A stretch of 64,000 nucleotides of DNA from Mesodorylaimus sp. YZB2_4 (lineage: Eukaryota > Nematoda > Enoplea > Dorylaimida > Dorylaimidae): assembly GCA_030248295.1 (NCBI GenBank), contig JASANH010001214.1, forward strand, positions 145,669 to 209,668. The letters run 5' to 3'. Numbering within the stretch: the first letter of the stretch is position 1; each line of letters begins with the position of its first letter. Below the pieces are notes generated by a model that saw only the letters and a program-made list of their open reading frames with translations, was not told where the DNA came from and searched no databases. Shown in pieces: positions 22,301 through 35,100 of the stretch. The position numbers and the translations under genes were made by a program.

Positions 22301-25300
22301 AATTCGGCGGCAAATAGTGTTTGTTCGTAACTGAGAGCGCATAACGCCGGTCTCAGGACCATGCCATACAAAACGTGCAAATTGTAATTGAGAATTTGTG
22401 ATAAAGCGTGATCCATGACAGCCAGCAAATGGGCAAGACTCGTAGCACGCAATAACGCTTCCAAATATTCGAAATTGCACAAGCTCTGCTCTTCGAAAGA
22501 GTCAACTGAACCTGAAAGTTAAAAAATACGAAGCCATAAAAAGACAACCAGACAGAACATTTCATTTGACAAGAGTGTGACCAGCACGCCTGGCGGTCGG
22601 GAGTAATCGATACGCTCCCCTGGCTGGGACGTCAACCTCTTCGGTTGATGTTTCTAGCTTATATTCTGCTTGGAAACTTCGGTCTCAATCATCTCCCGCC
22701 GCCTGGGCGCGCTGGTTATAAGAGCGAGCCGCTTCTGAACAGTCAATTGCACAAATGGATTTTTGTGGAAAGTAGATATGGGAGCTGCTTCTGATGGCGC
22801 GTTCCTCAGTGATGGTGCCATTTTTGGTGCGGGAAACCGCGGCGGTTCAGCTGGTTGGTTGATTGGTCCCGTATTTCAGGCCAGCAGCCCTGACCCTGAC
22901 CGCAGTTCTACTCCAAGCTAAGGGGTTTAGCTTGTGAATTGTTGCTGACCTTACTCACCTCCTCCGGCGATTCATCCAGTTCCGTCGAAAGTACGTCACG
23001 AGTAGAGAATCAGGAGACTGGTGGGGACGGTCCCTCTCTTCTCGCCCTTTCTTACGATTAGCCCAGGGCATTGTTGCTGGTAAAGGAATCAGGTGCCATC
23101 GGTGCAGGTGCTCCGAGGGGAGACGTCAGAATGAGTCATGCCATGTGAGTTGGTCCCCCTCACCCACAACCCTGATTATCAGATTCTAATTGTTGGCCTA
23201 TCGAAAAACCCGCGGGAAAAGAGAGGTGACACGGCACGGGACATAGCTTAAATTTTTTAGAATCAGTTTCGTTGCTGCTAAAAGCATTTTGAAAGACTGA
23301 AACCAGCAATGTAAGGAAATACTTTATTCTGCTTGAGGAAATACCCTGTTAGATATTTCCACAGAGCAGCCCCCTCTCTGCATCCACCTGGAGCAACTCA
23401 CCACCACCACCATAAACCCCCATGAGCCACCAGCCGCCTCGCATGCTATGTGAACGAGGGCTTATGCTTTGAAAAGCCCCGCGCCTCGCGAGACGAACCT
23501 AACCCCAGCAATACGGGTGGACGAACGCCGAACCACCTGCACCGCGGTCACTGAGATCACGATGCAAACTTACCAGAATGGAGCAAATGGTACCACAAAC
23601 ACTGAACTCGTCGAATATTATACAAAACACCATCTTCGCCGAATGCTGCAGCTGAGCTTTCCGTGTTGACTCGCAAAGGCTGAGGCATAACAAATTTGTG
23701 CACCACTTTTCCCTCCGTTGATGAGTCGACTGCGTCTACGCGCTCTGCATTTGCCCACGTATTGCTGAATAAATCAGCCAGATCAGTATGACATTTCTAG
23801 AAAATGACAAATTTTTCCATCGAGTTCTATTATTCGAGCTTTAAAACTGACCTTCAGCTGCAAACTGCTATTCAAGTATCGATGCCGGACAAAACTACCG
23901 ATGACAGCTTGCGACCACTGGAGTACTGCCTTGGCGTCGGTCAATTTCAAATTGATCAAAGGCCCTAAAAAAGCATATTTTCATACATACGCAAATATGG
24001 CAGATTTATATCCTAAAGACATACCAAGTTCACTTTTGAATCTTATCCACAGGTTACTGGGGAATCGTCGCAGTCGAACCAATCCCTGTTCCGGGTATAT
24101 CTTGTTCATTAACTCCCGATGGCACGAAAGAAGATCGAAGAGTTCCGTTTCGGTCAATCCATTGTATGCGCATTCCAAATAGCAGCAAATCTGTTGACAT
24201 ACGTCGTAACTAAACTGTTTTTCCAACTGACTGAATTTCTGGTCCAAATATGCGGGCAATGACGAAGTGGCCAAACCACCAGATTTACCACCATTGTTTG
24301 TCAAAGTTTGAACTTGTTGGAAACTAGACCAATGCTGAGCTTCAAATGCCAAGAATTTAGCGAAAACTGGACTCGGAGTTGCCTTGAATGCCCCTTTCAG
24401 AAGTCCTTCTTGATCGGCGTTGATTGTGCGTTGGATTGGAGTCAGGTACGATTTGCAAATGTCAAGCATCTCCTGTTCGCTTAGATTGGGTAATTTGATC
24501 AAGCCTTTCGACGTGTCCCAGCGTCGAATGGGCAACTGGTCCAACGGGAATGCCGCATTCGCAGTGCCGATGACGATCACGTTGAGTGGTAGTGGCGATG
24601 GTAGCCAGGTGAAGTGCTGCTGGCCCTTGCCGCCCAGGTGAGGACCATATTTCACCTGCGAAAAAATGGAGCAGCGTGAGTTGAAAGTCAGTCCTTTCTT
24701 CACATCTCCTGAGATCATGGTCATGGCATAGGGTTCTGATCAATCATAATTGATGATCATCCCCCTCGGTCCCCCCTTAGGGAAAGGTCGCCCAAGCTGG
24801 CTTTGATATCTAGAATTGTTTGCAGACTGGTTCTTCTCCCTAGATCAAATGTCAAATCCAATCCAATCTGGTGACAAGTCGAAAAGCCTCCCCCCCCCGA
24901 ATTCTGCGCATGCAAATTCCTTCTGCGCCTAGCATTGTGGTGCCGGGCTCTGACCCTGAAGTCTGTGTATCTAAGGCATCCTGGCAGCTCAGGGCACAGA
25001 TAGTGCTACCGTCTTCGCCTAATTCTTATTCGTACCTGATGAATATCATCAATCAATATAACCACAGGATGACCAGTCTTCCTGACTGTCTCTGAACAAG
25101 CCAGCTCCAACCACTCGGCCATCTTATCGGCACTGTAATATTCTCTGAACGCATTGAGTAGATCATCGAGCTGGTGGGCGTAGCACAGCTGCAAACACAT
25201 GCTTCTAATAAGTTCGTGCACATATTGCGATTGGGCATTGAGAAGGACATAACGACACACCACCGTCGAGCCGATCAACCAGTTACTTGATGCTTGGCAA

Positions 25301-28300
25301 GCGATTTCAGCTAACATGGCTGATCGACCAGTTCCATCATCCGACTGCAGGATAATTGGACAAACTGGGCGTCGCGAAGCTTCTTTGCACATGTCTCTGA
25401 TTCGTTTCAATATGTCCGTACGGCCGACAAACTTTGGTGGTCGTGTAGCCAATGTCTGCTGATGATGCAACCAAGTGAATTCGAAAGTGCTCTTCAGTGC
25501 CATGTTCCCTTTAAATAGCCCGGCTTGCTGCGCATTGACCATCGAACCACTTCCGCGCCTATTTGTTTTTGATCCAGAATATCCGAATGTACGATCGATC
25601 AATTGCTTCAATTTGTAAGTGACTTGCTGAGTGAATTTTCCCATATATTTTTCGCGGTCCTTCGATCTTAACCACGTGGCTGTATCGCCAGCTTCCCACT
25701 TGACACGAAACGTTTCCAAGTTGCCCTTATCAACTGAATTTGACAACGAATTTTTTAAATTTGTAAGTCGCTCTTGTGGATTCCAATAAGTTTGGTTTGT
25801 GACGTCTACGTAAGTCGATAGATTTGAGGTGGCATTGTGTTGGATACCTGAAATTGTAGGAGCCATAAATCATGCTCAAAATATGAGCACTCCGACATAA
25901 CTTTGATTTGCAGGTAATCTATAACCCCTGTGCCTTGTGTTACCCCCCCCCCCCCCCCCAAAACCCATAGTGCACACTGGTCACTCTCCACAATGATACA
26001 GACCCAGATATAAGAAGAAGGGCTCTGTTTTAGTTTACGTGACTGTTAAAGGCTATGCGAAGATTAATTTGAGACCAGTAATAGCCTTGTGATAACTCGC
26101 AATAGCGATCCTGTACTCTGAAGTAGTAGTAGAAAACAGTGCTTCAGGGGGGCACTCAGCATGCCATTTCGGATATGATGCTCGTGCGTACATTTGATGA
26201 TATAGTGGTGCTGGTTCGATTCCCGCTCGGAGCTCATGTTTTGTAATGTCTACTGTATCTATTCCTTATGCAAATCGGAGCATATTCCTTTGAAGCGCAT
26301 TGTTTATTATGGCCTCTTCGACCAACTGGAATGTGGGTCATAATGACCCCCATGGCACCGTAATGAACCCCCTCGGTCCAACAATCGCGTACACAAGAGT
26401 ATGATATACTGTAGATTCTGACTGAAACCCACAACCGCTACGCTAATCTCCTTCCTCGTGCCCCCACTTCAACGACTCATATTCAACTAGATTTCCTGTC
26501 TGCTCTATTTTTAAAACTCTCACCTATCATATTACTGCTCTAAAGACCACCACCACCAGAAACTAGGGTGTTTACTTGACTGCTCTCAATGCTAAGTTCA
26601 CCCGTCGGAAGTGCTTTTAGATTATTGCAGCATGCAATACGACATGAACTCACCTTCAAATTTTCTCAGCACGAACAAGCATTTAGACGCATTTGCTTTC
26701 AGCGCGTGCCCCGACCAGCTGAATGTGCTACTGCTTCCGATAGAGGCTTGAGTAGCAGAAAGCGAATAGCCGTCAGTGATATTAGCTGATGAAGCAGAGA
26801 GGGCGTGTTCAATGGCCATTTCAACTGAGGATGTGAAAAATCGATCTTGACATTTCCGATTTACCTGAAAAAAGAAAGGCTCGATCTAGTTGCGCCTTGT
26901 AAATACTGTATGCACAATAATGATGTGCTGTACCCTGATTTAGCGTCTATCTTGTTACTGGCGAATTATGAAGCTCGTCTGAAATCGACTCTACAGTCTG
27001 CACAGAGCCAGCAGCTGGATACATCACCAGTCGGTGTGATGTTTCATTTATGGGCCAGGTGAAGACTTGGTTGGATGCCCTGGATTTTTCAGCGTGATAC
27101 AAAAACTGTGAACACTGGTCACTCTCTGCCTGCAATGATACAGACCCAGATGTAAGGAGGGCCCTGTTTAGCTAACATGACTGTCAAAGGCTATGCGAGG
27201 ATTTGAGACCAGTAATAGCCTTGTGATAACTTCCCCCATAGTGATCCTGTAATCTGAAGTAGTAGTGGAAAACAGTGCTTCAGGGGATCGTGCACTCAGA
27301 TGCCATTTCGGATTTGGGGCTAGTGCGTACATTTTATAATATTTTTGTCCATAATTGAAAAAAGACCACCCGTAGATATGGCAATCAGAGACTCTGACCA
27401 GGAGGGAACACGAAATCAGGTGCATGTTATATACCAATAACAATCATCAGGCTCTTTTACTGTGGTCATAGATTTCTCTGGAACTTTTCATTTACCTGAT
27501 TGATGAGGCCATCTTGATGAGCGACATGAGCACCGAGCTGTATGACTTCCTGTAGTTCGGAGAAAGCTTTTGAGTCAAGTTTCTTCCTAAAATCAATAAA
27601 GCCTTGTCATGTGCTACAGCCATCATCCTTCAACAACGATACCTTGAAGAGCTCGGTTGCAGAACGTATGCGGCGGGCGAAACATTTTGATCTAATTTAT
27701 ACCACTCATCCAGTGGGCGCACATCTGTCGATGGAAAAGGCGACATGAGCATGGCTATTGCATGCCTTACAGCTTATACAGTTCACTCTTAACCGCAAGC
27801 ATAGTCAGACAGCCCTAACGAGAGCATTTATGTTGACAACTTTGGTTTATCCTGATAGGACTGCTTCAAACGTTCTCCACGGAATACCGTATACACCCCC
27901 GCCCCATCTAATTTGCCCTAGTTATAGTATATAGAAATGAGGGCCCCATGAATAATGCACATGCCTGAACGTACGTACCTTTACCTCCTTCGAATGCGGC
28001 TGTTCTTATGTGTTGGAATTCTTCGGATCGCAGATAAGTTGGCAAAGGGCAAGGCCCGTATTTATCGCCGATTAAGCACTGAAATACAAAACGTCGCTAA
28101 ATACTTCAAGTCTAGCAAAGACGCCTGAAAAAATGGCTACAGTGTATGAATATTGCTCCGATGTATTTGACAACAAGCCATGGCGTACTAATCGTAAGCC
28201 CATGCACAGTTGCCACATCTGACTTGTGTACCTTTTGGTGATAAGGACAACCCTTTCAGAGACAGTGACGCAACGAGCGCACTGATAAGAGGCAGCTATA

Positions 28301-31300
28301 TCAATCGGCAGACGTTTGTTTAAAAACAGATTTATACAATCTCCCTTCATTGTGCAGGGCGTGACTGGGTCTGCCTGAATTTGAGAGATACGAATGCGAA
28401 GGCAGCTTTATTGCTTGGACCAACTCCAGCCCACCTATTCTTACTGTACACTGCTGATCAGGGGCGTAGATTTGTGAAATGGCCTCTGACTCGGAAGTGA
28501 CAAAGAACGATGAGAAACCAGAAAATGGTCATTCCTATATTTCATACAAGGAAGGAGTTGATTATGAACTAATCGATGATGAAATCGATCAACCAAAGGA
28601 TGATGAAAATTTACCACTTTTAATGAAAAATGTACAAAGAGAAAGACTTGATAGCGATCCACCAGTACCTAGAATTCGTGTTATTGGATATGCATTGGGT
28701 GGCTTACCACGTACGGCCATCATGTATGTCACGCACGTCTATTTCACAGCTTTCCTGTTGGAAGTGGCCGGTGTTTCGGCTTTGTACACAGCATTGATTC
28801 TGTTAATTGCACGCTGCTGTAACGCCATTTCGGACCCATTTATCGGATTTTTGGTCAGTCATTCATCGGATACTAGATTAGGAAAGTTCGCTCCGTGGAT
28901 GCTGGGGGCTACACCATTTGTAGTAGTGTTCTATGTGCTGTTGTGGTGGGTGCCTCCGTGGAATTCGCAGGTAAGTGGCTGTCAGAGGTGGTCACATGAG
29001 GAGCACTAGAAGCTACAGTACTAGGACTTCCTCATTCCACATCTTGCTGCCTTGTCAGGGTCTCGCAAACAGCGCACCATTCTGCAATGCATAATAAACT
29101 AAACACACCCTAAAACTAAACCGCACGAAAGCCGATCATTATTTTTTGCTTTTCTAGGCGGCCCTCGTGCTCTATTACATGCTCATGTACTGGCTATTTG
29201 GCTTGTCAGCCACCTGCTACGGAGTGCCATTCGTCTCATGCATAATGGCCATGTCTAACTCACAGCATCAGCGTGATTCAATCATATCAGCTCGCATGAC
29301 ATGCGAAGTGGCAGGGTCCATCATCGGCTTGGCCATACACGCTGTGTGGCTATCAGTTGGCGCTGTGAATGAATGGCCTACCCATAAAGCTTATATGGGT
29401 TCAGCATTCACAATGGTAGCACTGTTCCTTGTTTTGGCCCTGATAGCTTTCGCAGCCATTGAGGAGCGATATTGGTTACGTCATGGGGACGATAGTGGAA
29501 GGGCATTCTGGAAACCATATTTTGAAATCCTCAGTTTTCGACCATACTCTATTTTTGCTGGCTGCATCCTGTGCATTTACATTGGATATTCGGTCGTGCT
29601 AGGCATTTATACTCTGTACTTCCAATACGTCTTCTTCGCACCTCGTATCTTCCCTATTTGCGCAGTTATTCTATTCACTTGCGCAGCTGTTTCAGTCCCG
29701 ATTTGGACACGATTAATGCGCAAGTTTGGAAAAAAGTCGACTTTAGTGTTTAGTACGTTCGCTATGATCATTGTATTCTGGACCCATTTCTATCTCCAGT
29801 ATCAATTAGCAGTAGTTATTGTGGTGGTGATCGTGGCTGGATGTTTGGTCGGTTGTGCTCAATTGACCCCGGCCAGTATGATACCAGATATTATTGCTAT
29901 TTATAGCGTGAAACACGGGCATGGCAAGGAGCCTATGTTCTATTCAATCACCGTATTCTTGGATACGTTTGGCAATGCGGTATGCTCGGCATTGACTACA
30001 CTGGCTCTCTCGGTGGCCGGATATGACGGAAGCTTATCAGCTCAACAACAACCCCACGCCGTACAGACCACGTTGAGAGTAATTGTGGGAGGGTTTCCAG
30101 TTATTACCTTTTTAATAGCTCTGATTCTTCTTTGCGAGTACCCCATCAACGAGAAATATCGATTGAAGATGAGGAATAGGATCAAAGAGAGTATGTCAGC
30201 TATAAGCAGACACGCAACATCCCCAGCTAGCTTGGAGGCAGAGGCTGGCCGGAAGAATTCTGTTATTGACTGACGAGGTTTAACAGCGTGTGACAAACAA
30301 TTTTGTGCCCCTTTTTGTTCGGTGCTTTTGTTGAGTAAAGAAAGAAAATGTCGCCTTACAGGCCGTCCCGATCAGCCTGAGAAAAATCGCGACCTCTGTT
30401 CACAGGACTAAATTAGTTTTGTCGTCCTGTACAGATGCGAAGGTCACACTAAGCAATCCATTTCGTATTTCGTTGGCGTCAATGAAGGCTCTTTATAGAA
30501 GCTATAGGCCTTTCCTTATAAAGAGCTTGGGAAAATCTGCTGATAACATTGTTCGCATGTGAAAGCAGAACAAAACTTGGCACTCCAAGCTGGTCGAAGA
30601 TGATGGATTTTGAAAACGGCACTCGCAAATCATCGCTTTCTCTTATTCTAAGCTCATTTTCTCCTGTCTCTGAGGAGTTGACGTGAGTGGCGAATTCGTT
30701 TTCACATCCAATTCGCGCTCTCATTTCAAACCTGGCCCCCAGGCGTTCGTCTTTTCATGTGAGAAAATGCCGAAAGAACTAGAAGAGCAGGAATGAAGGC
30801 TGCCTCTTCTATTTTATTTCATCCGCAATCAAATTTTTAGCTTTAACGCCATTTACGGCCTACGGCAGGATGCCTGAGTGAATGGCGGAAGGTGATTAGA
30901 AAAAAGGCCTACGACCATACCACGGCCATCAATGATGGGAAAAACGAGACAGCCGTGTACATTTTTGTGCCAAAGAGAAAATGATGAAACGATCAAGGAC
31001 ACGCGCAATTCACATACAAGACATCTTGGCTTCCCATGATTGGAATGGCACAAATACGTTCCCCCTTTAGACGAGAAACTAGTCAAGACTCAAAGAACCG
31101 TGATCATAATACCGTGACTCGCTTATGCTTGCACAGTAGACCATGGTAAATGAACTCAGTCCATCATGAACTCAACTTTTTTTTAAGACAGAGACTGAAA
31201 AGGCTACAGTAAGCAGAAGGCAGATGTATCACGACTAAATGGCCTCCTGATTAACCTCAAGCACTTTAGAGCAGACAGTTTTAGATAGGTTTATTGGTGT

Positions 31301-32156
31301 TTCTCCCTCGGGCGCATCGAAGCATTATCTTGACGTCAAAGAAGGCGAGAAGACGCAAAGTGTTTTTCATTCCTACGCTTCACATGTTTTCCTCTAAAAC
31401 TTTTTACAGGAGTAAAAAAAGTGCATCTGTTTCTATATGGATTCAAGCCATTAAAAATTATTCATTCGTGTTTCTATAGTTAGCCAAGAAAATAAGGTGC
31501 TTACCACAAAAAATATTCCTTCTGATTGTCGACGACAATTGTAAATTTGTTGAAACAACAAATTTAATAACTGAGGTTGATAAACTGGGTCAAAATCAGA
31601 GCCTTGATAAGGATCGAATAAAATGATATCAGCCCCGTATTGTAAACAATGTTGCTGTAACTCGGGTAAAATTTCGAACCAAAAAATTTCCCGCTCTTCC
31701 TCGAAATCTAAAAAACAGCCCCTGCACTGATTCGATAGTCTTATCAGAGATTTGGATGTGATTGAGTTATCAGCTATATCAAAGCAACTTGTCAAAATTA
31801 CGCTGTTATCACCATATCTCCCTTATCGCCCGAGTGATAGCCTATCACTGTACAACAATTTCATTTGCCTTATCACTGCTCTATCAGTTTGACTTACCGC
31901 TTTGGGTGGACCACAAGAATAAACGAATTTGTCGTAATTTTTGAGTAATTTGGCACTTGTGGGTGAAGAGACCTTTTAAAACAGCTTGTACATCGTCCGC
32001 CATTTGTTGGGTAAAGGGTTGAAGTTGGGCCGACGGTGAAGAAGCTGCACTACTGGCCATAGAACTCGGTTGTGTGGCATTGGATGGCGACAGGGCATTG
32101 GCACCGTTGGGCATCGAATCGTCGCGGGATTTTGCTGCGGTGCTCATCTTATACAT
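16321..32156 (-). CDS. NWD1/NWD2-type NACHT and WD40 repeat protein with C-terminal CaaX motif (19 exons)
   Basis: Exons in transcript order: 32156-31898, 31707-31505, 28078-27979, 27724-27643, 27586-27496, 26864-26654, 25847-25036, 24655-24025, 23964-23852, 23796-23574, 22511-22275, 21477-21190, 20750-20439, 20127-19922, 19864-19379, 19325-19057, 17404-17031, 16969-16727, 16667-16321. All junctions are GT-AG, phases agree, and the sum is 5487 nt: 1828 aa plus stop. Residues 75-190 form the DUF4062-like region (IRLFLWSTQS, IFFV|CLIGDKYGPCPLP); DEWYKLDQN and QDRFFTSSVE follow. The NACHT-like domain lies at about 450-700: FVGRTDILKRI, a degenerate P-loop SDDGTGRSAM (about 485-494), Walker B VVILIDDI (about 577). 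WD40 repeats fill about 985-1650. A Ser/Lys-rich tail ends KVCVIL, a prenylation-type box. Such proteins are cytosolic scaffolds; lipidation would place this one on membranes. Start could be Met1 or Met4. Confidence 0.92.
17720..17887. repeat. Dispersed repeat, copy 1 (in an NWD intron)
   Basis: The copy begins CCTGGCTGTCGGGAGATCGA and contains GGTTGATGTTTCTAG and ATCTCCCGCCGCCTGGG. The same order of motifs recurs at 22589-22719 and, more diverged, at 18430-18540. All three lie in introns of one gene. It is a short interspersed repeat of unknown origin; no tRNA-type promoter boxes are clear. Confidence 0.6.
18430..18540. repeat. Dispersed repeat, copy 2 (diverged, same intron as copy 1)
   Basis: It contains TAATCGATTTCTCCTGGCTG, GATGGATGTTTCAGC and TAGTCGCAAGACTTGCCTT, matching copies 1 and 3 in order but with many changes. 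It lies in the 1652-bp intron 19056-17405. Confidence 0.45.
22589..22719. repeat. Dispersed repeat, copy 3 (in an NWD intron)
   Basis: It begins CCTGGCGGTCGGGAGTAATC, contains GGTTGATGTTTCTAGC and ends ATCTCCCGCCGCCTGGGCGC, the same motifs as copy 1, with a roughly 35-bp gap relative to copy 1. It lies in the intron between the exons at 23574 and 22511. Confidence 0.6.
25971..26205. repeat. 235-bp direct repeat, copy A (intron)
   Basis: This intronic segment contains CACTGGTCACTCTC, AATGATACAGACCCAGAT, GAGACCAGTAATAGCCTTG and AAAACAGTGCTTCAGGGG. It matches 27109-27345 over its full length in the same orientation, at roughly 85 percent identity by eye. A poly-C tract (about 25943-25959) sits just to its left. 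The two copies flank the exon at 26654-26864. Confidence 0.75.
27109..27345. repeat. 235-bp direct repeat, copy B (intron)
   Basis: This is the partner of 25971-26205, with the same motif order in the same direction, small indels and scattered substitutions. It lies in the next upstream intron of the NWD gene. It could be an old tandem duplication or two insertions of one element; no inverted ends or target duplication are obvious. Confidence 0.75.
28479..30273 (+). CDS. MFSD2-like major facilitator (GPH family) transporter, nested in an NWD intron
   Basis: Exon 1 is 28479-28970 and exon 2 is 29158-30273, joined in phase 0 by CGCAG|GTAAGT and TTTCTAG|GCG, giving 535 aa. An acidic N-terminus of about 60 residues is followed by a 12-helix MFS core. 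The loop between helices 2 and 3 reads SDPFIGFLVSHSSDTRLGKF, the signature of the glycoside-pentoside-hexuronide cation symporter family that includes MFSD2 (sodium-dependent lysophosphatidylcholine symporter). In sodium-coupled members a DxxxD pair precedes this loop; here it reads NAISD, so the first Asp is Asn. The gene lies wholly inside the 3426-bp intron 31504-28079 of the NWD gene on the opposite strand, so neither transcript uses the other's exons. Substrate cannot be read from the sequence. Confidence 0.82.
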
Positions 32157-35100
32157 TTATGATCCTTCACGCGAGATATCCATTTTCAGTCGCCCCATAA
32201 AATTCAAATTCAATAGCTCGCAATAAAGTTCAATAAGAAAAAGGCTCCTTGTCATTCGAAATTAGCAGATTCGCAATCCTTGTGCTCAATGTCAATTATT
32301 TGCACTAGTCACACGTAGAATTTAAGCCTATCACCATCGACCTAGGCTCGACTAGGATCGGCTTGTAAGAAGATTTTGCTCGAGCGTGACTCGTCAAAAT
32401 GAGATTGACAGGAGTTTCTTCTTCTGATTTCACTGTTCTTGGTCGGTTCGGCTAGAAAGTTTAGACGCCCGGCTAGTTAGTAATGAAAAGTGAACAACCA
32501 TTAGATAAGAGAAAGGCGGGCATTTTAGTTTTCACCGTTCACCTCTTCGAAGTCTAGTCTCGCAATCTGGGGCGTCTTTTTCCTTCGTTTTTCATTTTTT
32601 GCTTCTCTAGATTCCTAGACCGCCTCCTATAGTTACGCGTGCAAGCTTATTCGAACTTCCTCAACTCGAGTCCCTATCTCCGAGCAAGCTCATTAGACGA
32701 GTATGGCGTTCTGTCTCCTTATCCACGCCCAAGCTTCTTGAGTGCCATTGCGTGATCGAAAACGAACATGAGCGCGAGCAGCTAGGCTAGCTACGACACG
32801 TTTAAGATGGCATTTGCCAGAGCCGTCCTGTCCTCGCTCCTCCCGTCCTTTCTTGCCATATTCGCAGCTTATCGCCTGCACAAGGACATCGGGGCGGGTC
32901 GACACTGGCTTTTATATGAACATACCCCATAGACTTTTATTACCACCCGCCCCATCTAGCTAGGAAAATAGAAAAAGGTATACAGGTGCTTTTTTCTTTG
33001 CTCCACCTCAGCCCGCCATGATCCATTGCTCGATTGAAGCCGAGTAAACCCAACCTCATTAATATGCTAGTCGATATGGTGATAGTACTTTATCACGTAA
33101 AAACCATGTTCATTTTTTAGGTCACTTTGCCGATAAGAAAGAAATGAGTTTTTGTCAAGAAATTAGATAGCTACTTTCCAATTGCAGAACGAATTCCAGG
33201 CTATACTGTCGCTCTCGCTAGAACGGCCCACCATATCTGCGACTATGACGCAGTATTTGGGAACAAAATGGCCAATAAACGTAAAATAGGTTCTCAACAA
33301 TGAGCGGCTATGAACCGAACAAAATGTAACCGGAACCAATGCTGTTAAAATGAAAGAAAGCTGGTGTCAAGCTTCAATGGAGCGCGCAGGGTAAATGGAA
33401 AGAACATTCTTTCAGCTACGTCCTTTCCTGTCCTCATAGCTCTCCCAGTAAGGCAGTGAGGTCACCTGGACCGAGGTCCTTCCTTATTCCTACTCCTATT
33501 GACCGAAGGTGCATATCTGTGTAGACCGGGACATATATGGAGAAACAAGCCGATTCTGTCGCCTTGACGGCAACGACACAACGCAGCAGCCTGCCAAGTG
33601 GCCACGTTTCGAGCACTAACGGATCGAACGCCCAGCTTTTCATAAAGACGCAACTCGGCCCTAGCACAGCGAGGCAATGCAGGTGTGCTAGCTTTCTACA
33701 ATGGCTATCTTGGTGGCTTACGTAATGCGCTAGCGAATTCCCAGAAGGGTGGCAAGCTTGGTTATAACTAACGCTGGCCTAAATAGAATATCTAAATGAT
33801 CGAGCCACACCGGACACCTCGGTTGGTGGTGTTCGGGTTTTATTCTCCAACCTCTATCACTAACGCTATATAGTCGATGGGGCGATCCAGAATAGCACAA
33901 CTCAAATTGAAATAGAGTGGCTTTGCATACTTGATGAATGCAAGCATTTCAAGCAGCCCCCGTTTCCTCCAAGCATCAACAGACTAAACCAGAAATGATA
34001 GCCTTGCTATGAGGCACACGAGAAAATGAGGCTTTGATCAATTAGAATATGCAAATTATTCAGAAGATAAGAGGAATGAAATGCGAATAAAATTTTCATT
34101 CAATTCCCTTGGTGTCTAATAAACATGATGGACAGAATTCTTTGTATTTTCGCCAAGTTCTGTTCTGTGCGGCAAACATGGGGCGGCGTGTGTTTACTAT
34201 GGTTCAGTTTACGCACCTCGTTTCACAGGATTAGTAAATATAACCAGGCAGAATACATAAAAATCCGTGTATAACATAAAAGATGATAGAATTTCTCAAA
34301 TTTCCTCTTGACAATCGTCTTTTCAAAAATTCCGACGTCAAAATATTTTTGGGTTTGTAAAACTCTGCTTATTTTGTCTTTCACTGCACAGAAAGAGGAG
34401 GAAGAAGAGCTCGAAATTCTAGCCGCAATACATCAGCGGCATGTCGCCTTGGGGCGGACCGTTTATTTGAATGGTGAAAAAGGCTGGAACGAAGATAGAA
34501 TTCCCAAATAAAGGCAAAGTCAATGCATATAAATCGATTTTTAGTCGTCTTCTTGTAAATGGCGGTACAAGGAGAAATAGATAAAAAAATTTGCAAAATG
34601 GGAAAAATTGTCTTAAAATCTACAAAACAGCTAACAAAAATGTTCGCAATAACATTTGCTGGGCACGAGCAAGAGCACTAGTCAGGCAGCATATGATAAG
34701 AAGCTAACAAGCGAAGAACAAGGCCCTGTTTTTTATAGGCACACGAGTGCGACTGGCGTGGCACAGTCATTAGCTGTTGTAATTGGCTGACGGAATGTCA
34801 GAGTGTGGCAAGTAAGATCAGGGAATTGAAAATAAACAAGCAAGACAACAAACGTGCGCAAAAGAATATCGACGCACTCAAGGTCAATCACGTTTAGCTT
34901 TGGCGCTGTTATAATTGGATGCCGGAATGCTGCAGTCGAAGCCTATTGTCTGAGATCTTGACTATATTTTTAAATTTGAATCAGCTCACTTGGGCAGAAC
35001 CCTTTTGCTTATTGCCCACCAGCAGTCACCTTATCAGCGGGGGTCATGCAAGGACGTCTAGTTGACCATGACCATGTGAGTGAGATGGCGGCATCTCTCT

